A DNA stretch of 64,000 nucleotides, from the NCBI RefSeq assembly GCF_029784155.1, contig NC_073693.1:332386592-332450591 (forward strand). Direction: 5' to 3'. Shown piece after piece: positions 43,740 through 54,026 of the stretch. The notes under the pieces are model-generated. The model ran no database searches. It was not told where the DNA came from and saw only the letters and a program-made list of their open reading frames with translations. How positions within the stretch are numbered: the first letter of the stretch is position 1; every line of letters starts with the position of its first letter. A program made the position numbers and the translations under genes. The stretch comes from Uranotaenia lowii (Eukaryota; Arthropoda; Insecta; Diptera; Culicidae).

Positions 43740-46700
43740 TATCGACAATTCTTGAAATGTACACTTAAAAGCTACACTTAAAAGACCGTAGAACCTTGAA
43801 AAACTCCCGTAAAAACTTTTGTCCTATTTCCATTCGAGCTGAACTGCTCGCGAAAGCTTGAGAGCTCCCTACTCGGTATAAATTGAATTGGAACGATAGT
43901 TGCAACAAAATGGGAAAAATAGCACTAATTCAGTACTTGATCTGTGACGGCTGAACGAATCAACGGATATTGTGTAGAAATGTAAAGTGCCACTCCAGCA
44001 CACAATCATTCTGAACCATCATCAGCGAGAGCATCATGGAGAAATGATAAAATGAATGAAATCCATCGCATTCGGTCCAAACTTCTGGTGGCACCCCAGC
44101 CCCTTCTTTGGTCCTTCCTTAGAAAGGGGGAGGCCCTAACCTGTCAGATGCTTCTCTCCAAGCGCGCGGGGGCGAGTAAAGTGTGTTCGTTTGTTTGATT
44201 ATCATAAAATAAAGCACTCGCAGTTGCAACTCACTTTGAAAAGTGCTCGAGAAGCATTAGCATTATATGGCGAAGTTTCCAGTCCAGAAGTTGAATTACA
44301 ATTTGGCGTCTGTTATGCATAGATCCTGTTTCAGAAAGGGGAAAACGTCCCTAGATGTGCCTCAAATGTCCTTTTCCATCCAAAGGAATAAGGTGATATG
44401 TTCCAGGAAAAAATTGTCCCCTTCAAGTCCTTTAATTTCAAAATTACAGAAAAGTTTTTTCTTCCAAGGCCTTATCGACTGAGAGGATACTCAATATCAA
44501 CTAATCAGTTATACTAGAAACGAGTACCCTAAGAGTTTAGCCATGAGTACACACCATCGACCGAGCATCATCAGGAGATTATAAATCGGAAGCGTGGTGT
44601 ACGATAAAAGCATTCTACTTTCGGTCCAGTGAAGAAGATGTGGTTAGAGGAAGGGCATCTTTGGATCGGCATAGTGTCGAAAGGCCAATGTGGCCAGAAT
44701 CCTACTCTTGCCTCTATAGGAATGTTCTAAGTGAGCAGAGTAGAGTAGATAAATTTGCATCCGATCGTGATTTGAATTTGGATTGCCATCACCATCACCC
44801 AACATCGACTGAGCTGAGGAAAACTTTTGATGCTTCCTAAGCGCAAAAAAGAGCCAATTATCAGCAGAAGTACCTACCATTTCAGTATGTTGCAATTTAA
44901 GTGAAAAAATTGTGAGAGCCTGGAACTTATTGACAGTTGACCTGTTTCGTTTTTAATTTTATTTGAGGGATTTTTCAATGCCCTAAGTGCCCAATTCCAG
45001 AGCTCTTAATGCTATTTTTTTAGAATTAAAAAACGCATTCTTCATGAGACATGTTAATGGGTACCAAGATACATTTTCCAACATTCAGAACAAAATATAC
45101 TGTTACTATTTTATTTTCACTGACAGGTCTCTAGGTGACTTACTATACCTAGGCGTATTCCCTCTCTAGAGAAGTCACAAATTTGTCCCAGTAATAAATA
45201 TGCTAATCCCGCACGTACCAAGCCCAATTGTGTCCGGCTTCTGGAGCTAGTTCTGGATTGGCTCAACCATTGCTTTGCACCGTATTGGATCAGCAAATGG
45301 GTCCCGGTCAGTTCACTGATGATAATCTCCGCAAGAATATCCCATTAAATATCGTTTCGACATGAAATATTTGAACCACATTGCGCGGCGCATTTTCCCG
45401 CTTGACATGCATAAATATGCGGCTCCCCAACAACTGTTGGAACTCGTTTGGATCATGGTGGAACAAATCAAAACTTTTCTGTATCAAAATAGAGTGACTA
45501 ACGATTTTTTTTTCTTTAAAATTACACAGATAAAATTTTGATCATTAATTTAAAAGATAACACCAAAAGAGTTTTCCAAATTCGAGAAAAAAAGCTCCTC
45601 CGATGGCAACCCTAGACAGAGAACTGAATAAAATAACGAATCGTTCCTTCCGCGACAGGACAACCGTGTATGGTTAGAGGCGTATGAGTGCTGACAGCTT
45701 GATGTACGCATATGCATCGTACATGATGGGTAGTTCCCGGTTAGTTGGTCGATCCTAATAGCACCTAAGTGCCATCAGCCGGATGACCTATGTCCGGATG
45801 GGTTTCTAACTAAATCCCGGCTGCCAATTCCGCTGCAACCAATATAACCGCGGCTTTTTGCCTTATGAAGTGACCGATGAACACAGTAAGGTGATTCGAA
45901 TGTTTTTACTGCTTAACCAAGTCATAAATTACACATGGCAACTAAAATCACATTTTTCTAAGATGCAAAGAATCTCAGAGATAGTTTTGAAAATTTGGAA
46001 GGACTGAATCCAAATATTTCATGAGTTTGATTCTATCAGCTCTACAAGGTCCGGCAATGGATTAATTTAAGGGCTTTCTGAATTATTCTACCGATAGAGG
46101 GAAAAAGCAATGCCATCTGTCGCATTTTCAAACAAACTGATTGCTGCTAACAGATGGCAGCACAATAAAAAGTCAGATTTTTGGGTTGGTCGTATTGGAA
46201 CTATGTATATAGTTAACAAAATATAAGAATCTTAAAATGAAAATTTTAGTCATTATGGTCATAAAGGGCTAGTAAATTAAATTATAAGCACTAAGATTCT
46301 TTTATTCTAGATTATTAATCATTTATAACATAAACACATAAGATGAGCAATCTTTTTTTACCTTACATCACCTCATGGTAAAATGGCATATTATTCGTTT
46401 TTCGAGTACGAACGAATGAAGAATGCATTTGCAAAATCGATAAAAAGCGACCGATCATATGAGGAAATCCTCAAGATACAACTAAAATTAAAAAAAAAAA
46501 ACATTAAAACTTTCAAATATCAAAAACTTACCGAAAAATGCACTATTTTTGATATTCAACGAACAATAATCGAATAATTAGCAAAAGTTTTTGAAGAAAT
46601 AGTGATTGATTTTTTAATAGGAATTTCTAAAATGTTCGGAAATCTTAAATACGTTTTTCTCGATTAGAGCCAACTGCTGGTTTCGCCCATATGAAATATT

Positions 46701-46880
46701 ACGAAGGTCGTTTTCTTTGACATGAGGTTTGACAGCTCTGAACGCTGATGGCGACACCTCTCTGTAAAATAGCTTCATCCATCGATCCATTGAAGTGCTA
46801 CATTGAAACAAACATATAAATTGATCAAAACAACAACTTTTCATTTCAAATTCATTCAATTTCTCTTGAAAACAAATTAC
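43740..46880. other. No gene recognised
   Basis: Apparently unique, moderately AT-rich sequence. A lone TIR-like tip gatggcaaccctag ends near 45,615 without a partner. A perfect 10-bp inverted repeat, tgccatctgt / acagatggca, lies at 46,111-46,120 and 46,150-46,159. Short frames have no recognisable domains. Confidence 0.45.
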
Positions 46881-46891
46881 TTTTTAAAAAT

Positions 46892-47945
46892 TCACTGGTA
46901 AAGTTCGACTTGTTCTCCCTTGAGTTTAACCACTAGCCGCAGACGATCGAGGTTGAGGCCTGGCGATGCATTGTATGAGCCCCGCAGGTGTTTTTGTGGT
47001 ATTTTATCCCAGGTGCCACGAGATGTCGCTTCAGGACCTCCACACCTTCATGTTTCTTAGAGCAGACTTCGGCCTCCAACATACTCCAAACAGCGAAGTC
47101 CATAGGGTTCAGGTCTGGTGAACTCTCCAACCACTCGGAGCTCGAAATGAATCCTGAAAAATGTTGCGCAATCCAAAGTTGGGTTTTCTTCGCTTTATGA
47201 GCCGGCGCCGATTCCTATTGGAAATCCCCATCCCTGGAACCAAAATGTCGACGTTCCCATGGCTCGATGACTCGACGGCTCTGTAGAACTAGTTCCCGAT
47301 ATGTATTTTGGTTGATCTTCACTCCTTCAGGGGCAAAAACCAGCGGAGTCCGGTCATCACGGGTGATTCCGGCCCAAACCATCACCGATGCTGGTTTCTG
47401 TCGCCAAGTGGCCGTCAGCAAGTCGGCATGGCTTCGTAATCTGTCTGGCAACCAAACTCTGTCGTTCTGCTTATTCACAAACTGCTGTACGGTGAAGAGT
47501 TTCTCGTCGGTAAACACAAAATTCTTCAACCTTCTTTCCGCGGCCCTCTTCAGTAGCGCCTTCGCCCTTTTAACCCGTTCTTGTTTCTGCCTAACCGTAA
47601 GGTCTTTTGGATTTTGTAGGGCTTATTCTGAACTTTATCTTTCAGGATCCGACGGAGACTTCGATCCGATATGTTGAGATCCTCTCCCAATTTAGTGGCA
47701 CTACGACGAGGATTTTTCTTAAGGCGCTTCTTGACGATCTTCGCCATGGCAGGTGTCACCACGGTAGGTCGGCGTCCCCTACCATACCGTTTTTTGGCAC
47801 TTCCGGTCTCCAGGTATCTTTTAACTGTACGGTATCCAAAACTTCTGCACACACTTATATCGAACAGCTCACGAACTATGTCCTTCTGCCGTTTGACAGC
47901 TAGGAACAAGGCAACCACAGCGCTTCGTTTCTTTTCGAGATCCAT
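46892..47945 (-). pseudogene. DD37D (maT/mariner-type) transposase pseudogene
   Basis: About 350 codons starting MDLEKKRSAVVALFLAVKRQ. The N-terminal third holds a GRGRRPTVVTP linker and a helix-turn-helix (LGEDLNISDRSLRRIL). The catalytic part has FTDEKLF, then SVMVWAGITRD and TPLVFAPEGVKINQ. A damaged second motif follows, in which the expected QD before SAPAHKAKKTQLW is replaced by a stop and Glu. It ends with SPDLNPMDFAVW. Counting from the second acidic position to the Asp in NPMD leaves 37 residues, the DD37D spacing of maT-like IS630-Tc1-mariner transposases. Frameshifts near 47,600 and 47,010 and the in-frame stop near 47,213 disable it. The downstream frame ends NLDRLRLVVKLKGEQVELYQ. 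No terminal inverted repeats could be identified. Confidence 0.85.
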
Positions 47946-48185
47946 TTTGCCGGATAACACCTGATTACAAAAGTAACACTTACATCCAATGATAGCTTAG
48001 ATTTAATGTAAACAATGCAACGAGGGGTCGTTCAATACTATTTCGTGTGCAACGAAATAATTGAAGTAATGTAGCAGTTCAATTGCCAGACCCTGTAGAT
48101 TTCGAGACAACGCATGAAAGTAGGTAACAATTCGTTTAATACAGATGGTCACTTTTTGGCAAAATTCTAGAAGATTACAAAAATT

Positions 48186-49698
48186 AGGATGACGCGATAA
48201 CGAAAAATATCTCAAAATTTTTGGATAATGAAGGGTTAGGGAAGTTTTAATGCATGTATCTTCGTTATGATAGCTAATCTTCCGAAAATTGTACATCCTA
48301 GATTTTTTTTTCTTTAAATTTTCACTTGGTTTTATTTATTGGGAAACTGTTTTTTTTCTTTTAACATTTTTAGAAACATTTAACACAATCTAGTATTGTT
48401 TTTATTTGAGGAATTTAATATCCATTTTTTCCTTAAAAACACAAATTTTTTTTTAGCTGTTAGTTCTAAAAGGCAAAAAATTCCGTAGAAGTACGTAACG
48501 ATGTTTTTCACAATCAGCGCAAACAAGTTTGTGGAGTTTAGGGGTCAAATATGGAGTTTAAAGTTTGTTGATTTAAAAATCCAATTCAGAAAGTTGTGTG
48601 TGATTATTTTATAATACTTCATTAAATTATTAGTTATAATTTTTTTTTTAATTTCATTTGCTGACATAACTAAAATAAGAAATGACAAATCAATGGAATG
48701 TTTAATATCGCAAGCTGAAATTTTTGGAGACATTGCATCATTTTTTTTACTCAGTGTGAGTGCGTATTGATGTTTTCGTATTATATTCGTATGTGGTCGT
48801 GATATTTACCATCAGCCTGTTATTTTTCCCTAAAAATGTTTTTAATGAATGATTTGTTTTAATTTTTAAGTTTTACTAACTAAATATTAGAAAAGTACTC
48901 ATAAAAAGAAAGAAATCATTAACGTAAATAATATTTTCTTCTTTTTATTCAACATGATAGGATAGTATTAACCTTTAAAATAATGAAGAAAACGAATTAC
49001 TTGACATAACTCACAATAGAACAAGTTATTTATTTCCTTGCATATTAATCACGAACTGTCACAGTTTACATAAAATGATTGAGAAAAATGAAACAAAAGG
49101 ATCTAGTTAAATAGTACTTATACCAGTTGTGTAGCATATTTTCAAACCTTTTTTTTGTAAATATTATCAATCAAACTCATCACCAACACTGGTCAAAAGT
49201 GTCTCCTGATCATATCCTTTTCCCCCCATCCTCAAAAAAATTGTTTTGCTAGGATGCAGAGGTGACCTCGGTCCTAAAGCATGAATTTATTTTCTATCAT
49301 CCCTTTCTCTTATTTTCCTCTATCTATTGACTATAAGGACGTGGCCGGCGCCGTTATTGATGTTTAAAGAGAGAGCATCAGTTTTGTTCATTGTGAATGT
49401 GTGTCAATCCCAGACACCGTTCTTTTGACCTCTGGACAAAATTGATGGCCTCGGTCAATCACGGAGTAGCAACCATTGGCGATGTGGAATTCGTTCTACT
49501 GAGCCACGCCTACGATCATGGAATTCGAAATGTGTTTTTATATTAACGATTCAGATCATAAAAAGTAAATCAAAAAACCCTACGAAGTTATAAGCTGATG
49601 AGCTGATAAGAATGATTAATTTTGATCATAGAAAATTTCATTGTGCATTTCGAGTTCAATGATTTGAGGTGGATGTGAGTAGTCAATCAAGCTAAGCT
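48186..49698 (+). mobile_element. Retroelement with AAGCT-type tail and 24-bp target duplication
   Basis: The interval lies between identical 24-bp direct repeats (48,162-48,185 and 49,699-49,722, beginning aaattctagaagattacaaa). The plus strand ends gtagtcaatcaagctaagct, immediately against the second repeat. The last ~500 bp (49,190-49,698) match the element at 19,645-20,687 in the same relative orientation, including aggatgcagaggt-acctcgg, acgtggccggcgccgttatt and cgatgtggaattcgttctac. The 5' kilobase is AT-rich and noncoding. Two insertions with the same tail type and 24-28-bp duplications define a family. Confidence 0.75.
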
Positions 49699-49975
49699 AA
49701 ATTCTAGAAGATTACAAAAATTTTAGAAACATAGATTTTAGTTCAATAATCAACTTTTCCTAAAACCGCGATGAAGAAGAAATTTTTATTTATTTATCTA
49801 TAGACGACTTTAACCACGCAGGGTTATTCTTCCTCTGAATTTCAGTGAAATTACTATTCTTCAAATAATTTGGTTTTCTTGAGGAACATTAAATATAACT
49901 TTTTTTTTCCTTTTCTCGAGTATTGGCCAATATAGATGAGAAATCACCTACAATCCCCGTCTGTCGGCGTAACAT

Positions 49976-50191
49976 TTAAAATTTTCTGCAGCTTATGAAT
50001 ATGTGATCAATGGTCAGTTCTGTATTACATGCATCACATAGATTTGAACAGTTTCGTTCAACTAGTTTCTGCGTCAGCCTGCTGTGTCCGATACAACATC
50101 TTGTTAACAAAACTTGCTCCTTACGATGGGACTTTCCGAAGTTCATACAGCGGTCTTTAGATCCATGATTGTTGTTGATTAGACATAACAA
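49976..50191 (-). pseudogene. C-terminal tail of I-type LINE protein
   Basis: Encodes SHRKEQVLLTRCCIGHSRLT followed by LCDACNTELTIDHIFISCRKF. The CxxC with following H and C is the usual zinc-knuckle-like tail of I/jockey-type LINE proteins after RNase H. It is separated from the RNase H frame by a frameshift and stops. Confidence 0.75.
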
Positions 50192-50315
50192 ACTTCTTAA
50201 TCCATCTTACAACGTCAGAAGCTGGAATAGGAATGTTCCACAGTGAACTTTTTCTACCGTTGTTGGCAGTTACATCAGCTTGCTCATTGCTTCTTATGCC
50301 TGAGTGGCTGAGCAA

Positions 50316-50741
50316 CTATATAAAAGAGATAAGTTTTTCTCTAGATTCATTCTCAACAACCTGAATAAAAGCGTGCTTATTAGCTTGTAAGCAACTTGCA
50401 GAGTCCGTGATGGTTAGTGTTTTACCGTAGGATTTTTCTACAGCAACTACAAGAGCCGCAGCTTCTGCTGTAAAAATACGGCATTGAAACGGTAGTTTTC
50501 GCGCTATAGATAAGTTTTTACTAACTACACCAATACCGACTTCCTCGAAAACTAACGAACCATCAGTAAATATAAGATAGTTATCTCGATATTTTTCGTC
50601 GATTGTTCTCAGGAAAACCGATTGTGCTTGTTGTTTATTCAGTTTATGCTTTGAGCTGGTTTTTGATACTTCAGTCAATATTAACCTGCTGAATATTCCA
50701 CGGCCTTTGCCCAACCTATAACATTTTACTGACCTGTGCAA
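50316..50741 (-). pseudogene. RNase H domain of I-type LINE
   Basis: Encodes LIFTDGSLVFEEVGIGVVSK, FTAEAAALVVAVEKS and TITDSASCLQA, the order TDGS, E-containing helix, TDS that marks the catalytic D-E-D of retroelement RNase H. The domain degrades the RNA strand after reverse transcription. The frame ends after KLISFI, and the protein resumes in another frame at 50,191. Confidence 0.8.
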
Positions 50742-51749
50742 GAACTTGTGTTGAAATTAAGTATTTGCACTATGGTAGAGATCAAAATTTGGAGTTTCGG
50801 TTGTTTCTATCAGTGGAGCTCTACGCCTAAGTTGCTGGGAGTGTGTGTTGCGTATTTCGGGTGCAATTGCTTATGACATCATTATGTGGTCCATAGGTTT
50901 TTTTTGTAGGTTACATGTTATGTTGACATTGCGGCAAGTGCTAGCACGTTGAAAGTCCATCTTTACATGCTCCACGGCGAGTGCCATTATTCCAGATGTT
51001 CTGAAAGCTCCAGATGATATTCGGAGATAATCGATGTAGATTCCAAGGAGTTAAAATTGCCCATACTGAAGATTTCAATTCCATAGAACATTTTGGACAG
51101 TACCACAGTGTACCAACAGTACCAATTTTGATATAGCTCTGTGTATATTCAATCGACTTTTAAGGGCTTTTTTAGTTTCTTCAAGTTGTCGATTGAAGGT
51201 GCAACGTCGAACTAAGAAAACATCTAGCTAGAATCCTCAAAGTTCGAACTCGTGTTATTATTTCATTGTCTAGTGTTTTGTGTTTGACAATCAGTGGCAA
51301 AAGTGCATGACTTTAGTTTTGTCGATCGATATTTTAAGTCCCAATCCTTTGGCCCATTCATTCAAAGTTTGAAGATCCTTTACGTGCAATGATAAGGTCA
51401 TCAGCATATCCAATAAGAAATGCCCCAGGTATTGGCAGCGTTAATGTTTGATTCATGATTAAAATAAAAAAAAAATGGCGAAGACCACAGAATCTTGAGG
51501 AGCTCCGTTTTGTAGTTTTCGCACCTCTGACAGTTGTCCACTCATCGATACGCAGAACTCTCTTTCAGATAGAAAGCAAGAGGCGAATTGAAATACACGT
51601 TGGCCCTAAAACCGCGAGTAATTTTTACTTCTGAGAAAAAAAATTGTTATTTTATTTTTAAATTTTGTTCAATTTTGCAAAAACAAGAATTTTTACGAAA
51701 AGTTTAAAGAAGCTTTAAGCAAATGGAATCTTTCATATTCATCAAAGTA

Positions 51750-53665
51750 AAGGTGGTTGGACACGTCTGTTCCCCAGGTCAGGGGCGGCGTGCAACAACA
51801 ACTGAGCGTCTGTTCTCCAGGTCAGGGGCGGCTCAAACAGCGTCTGTCTCGTCTGTCTCGCAGCGAGCGGCTGAATTTATGAAATGTGGCTCCGGCCAGC
51901 TAAGTCCAAGATGGCAGGCCCATCGTGGGATAAGGACTTTAGACTTACAACCTACTGCTCCTGATCTGTTAAATCTTCACAGAAACTGAGAGAGGAAATA
52001 ATCGAATTGGAACTTTGGCAACAACTTTTAGCATGAAAACACGGACTAGAATTGGAACTTGGAATGTTTTGACCCTTGTCCAACCAGGTAAGCTGGCTCA
52101 ACTTGCTAGAGAAGCTAAAGCATGGATCACTACAAATCTGGACGCATTAAAAAGGGTCTATCTCGGAGCTATGTAAACGAAAAAAAAAATGTTTTGTGCT
52201 CAAATTGTAGGGATTCTTCTGCACTTTCAAGGAAAAATAATAAAAAAATTATTCCGATTTGGTTTGAAGAAATTTCGTACTTTTCGTCGAGAACCACTCA
52301 TCTAAGTTTGGACACCCTATTCACTGACCTCAGCAGCCTTTTTGTTCCACAATCTCTTCATCTCTGTTGCATCCCGAGTCGTCCTACCATTCTTCTTCAT
52401 CTTCTGATTAACAATTGCTCAAAATTTTTCGGTAGGGCGGAATTGAGGGCAGTTGGGTGGGTTGACGTCTTTTTCGACAAAATTCACCAGTTGGCCCGAT
52501 ACCACTGTAGTACCTTTTCGCTGTAGTGGCAGCTAGCAAAATCTAGCAAAAACTTTACTGGTTCTTTGTGAGATCTAACAAAAGGAAAAAAAAATTTTTT
52601 CAGGCACTCCTCCTTGTACATTTCGGAGTCCATGGTCTTGTTTTTCACTAAAAACCGGGGTTTTTCGGCCGCAGCTTCAAATATCTCTCCAGATCAAACA
52701 CTTTTCTGCAAAGTTATTGGCAAAAACGAATTTGAACTTGATGGGGACATCACTCCGACCAGTGGCAGTGGCTTTGTAAAATTTTTGGTCAGGAAGCGAA
52801 TCGCGTAGCCAGATTAGGACACGGGTTAGAAATCTTACAATGGTTCAGTGTTATGCGCCAACTGACGTTGTCGATTTGCAGGAGAAAAAGCAGTTTTACA
52901 ATCAATTGAACACGCTGTTAGAGAAAATTCCGAAGGGTGACATTCAAATCCACTTAGCCGACTTCAATGCAATGGCTCCGATAATCAGGACTTTGAGCGC
53001 ATCATGGTCTAGGACACATGAGCGAAAACGGAGAGCTGTGTGTAGAGTTTTGTGGCAACAACAACATGGTGATCGATGGATTGCTCTTCCTGCACAGAAG
53101 GTCACTTGGGTATCCCGAGATGGCCGAACAGAAATTCAACATCTGCATCAGTCGAAAATGGAGAAGGAGTCTTCTTAATGTCCGCAACAAACGAAGCGCA
53201 GACATTGCATTTGACCATCACCTCTTCCTTGGCGAGATACGACTGAGAGCTGCGCGTGTCCAACGGCGCGAGGAGAAAGTCGGGTGTCTATAAGACGTCC
53301 GCCGGTTGGAGAATCCAGAGGTGAAAAGGGCATACGTTGAACAGCTAGAATCCCGAGCCTCGGAATTGTCGACAGACGGAACAGTCGGAGAACAGTGATG
53401 TGGAATCAAGAATGCCTTTATAACGATGAGCCATGGAACTCTCGGTAAAGTTTGTGGAAGAAGACGTGAATGGATGTCGGATGAAATCTGGAGAATGATT
53501 GATGATCGGAATTGAGCAGGCATGTCGGGTCAGCCAAAACAGCCACCCGCATGCGATATGCGTAGCTGGAAAAAGCAGTTAAAAGAGTTTGTAGACAAAC
53601 AAGAGAGCCTGGACGAACTCCCTGGCCCCTGGTCGAAAAAGAAGAAAGAGCCGCCGCCAATGGAG
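51750..53665 (+). mobile_element. RTE-like retrotransposon, copy 2a (interrupted and truncated)
   Basis: The leader (51,750-52,010) has the same tandem cgtctgtt-c-caggtcaggggcggc units as copy 1 and the start MKTRTRIGTWNVLTL at about 52,034. It breaks after AQLAREA near 52,115, where a Tc1-like fragment replaces ~190 bp of endonuclease sequence. It resumes at about 52,811 with RVRNLTMVQCYAPTDV and continues with frameshifts through HLADFNA and HHLFLGEIRL to about 53,665. There it stops at a Penelope fragment. It has no reverse transcriptase domain. Confidence 0.8.
52116..52810 (-). pseudogene. Tc1-like transposase fragment inserted in RTE copy 2a
   Basis: Minus-strand reading gives LLDFASCHYSEKVLQWYRAN, then after a frame change FVEKDVNPPNCPQFRPTEKF, then DATEMKRLWNKKAAEVSE. 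DxASCHY and PPNCPQxRPxE are the second Asp and the Glu regions of an IS630-Tc1-type catalytic core, with about 36 residues between them. The first Asp region is not recognised. It is multiply frameshifted. No terminal repeats were found, so the event may be a rearrangement and not a simple insertion. Confidence 0.65.
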
Positions 53666-54026
53666 ATATTTAGGTCTTTCGTCGAATTTGGCCTTAATCA
53701 ACTGGTTATAATCCGTTTTCTTCATGATGACCACCGAATTTCCCTTGTCCGCCTTGAGGTAGAACAAATCCCATTTCTTAAGCTTTTTCGCTATCTGGAT
53801 TTCCTCGTCGTTGGATTTCCCTTTGATGCCCTTTCTCAAGACATCTGTAACTTCAGCTCTGGGGCAATCCTTCTGGGACGATGACAGCTTGCTGAACCTG
53901 ATAGCCGTTCCTATATCGATGATGATCTGGTCCATCCTTGGTTTCCTCGAAACTGTGTAGTTCTTTGTTGTAGATCTTTGTTTTGTAGAGCGATCTGATT
54001 GTCGCATCTCGCATACGAGGAGAACA
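53666..54026 (-). pseudogene. Penelope-like element fragment
   Basis: The minus-strand frame contains RKGIKGKSNDEEIQIAKKLK followed by KWDLFYLKADKGNSVVIMKK and TDYNQLIKAKF. The KADKGNxVVxMxKxDY block is the conserved segment ahead of the reverse transcriptase core in Penelope-like elements. Only this N-terminal portion remains, lodged between two RTE copies of the same orientation. The GIY-YIG endonuclease is not present. Confidence 0.75.

Larger units (their letters stand above)
49772..51604 (-). mobile_element. 5'-truncated I-type LINE (RT and RNase H remnants)
   Basis: Flanked by a 13-bp direct repeat CCTAAAACCGCGA (49,759-49,771 and 51,605-51,617). On the minus strand the 5' part encodes NGAPQDSVVFAIFF and GYADDLIIARKGS (reverse transcriptase motifs B and C). 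A gap with stops follows, then an RNase H domain, a Cys-containing tail, and a 3' end reading gtcgtctatagataaataaa. RNase H downstream of RT and a TAAA-type tail fit the I clade or a relative. Multiple stops show it is dead. Confidence 0.8.

Noticed and set aside
43210..43781. FCH, LSF and VIF repeat proteins at the second satellite locus
   Set aside because: Same repeat artefact as at the first locus.
46111..46159. 10-bp inverted repeat tgccatctgt / acagatggca as a transposon end
   Set aside because: Too short and too closely spaced to define an element; no target duplication.
46620..48300. Terminal inverted repeats for the DD37D transposon
   Set aside because: Weak similarity (attttcggaagatta versus atgttcggaaatctta) is within chance for AT-rich DNA.
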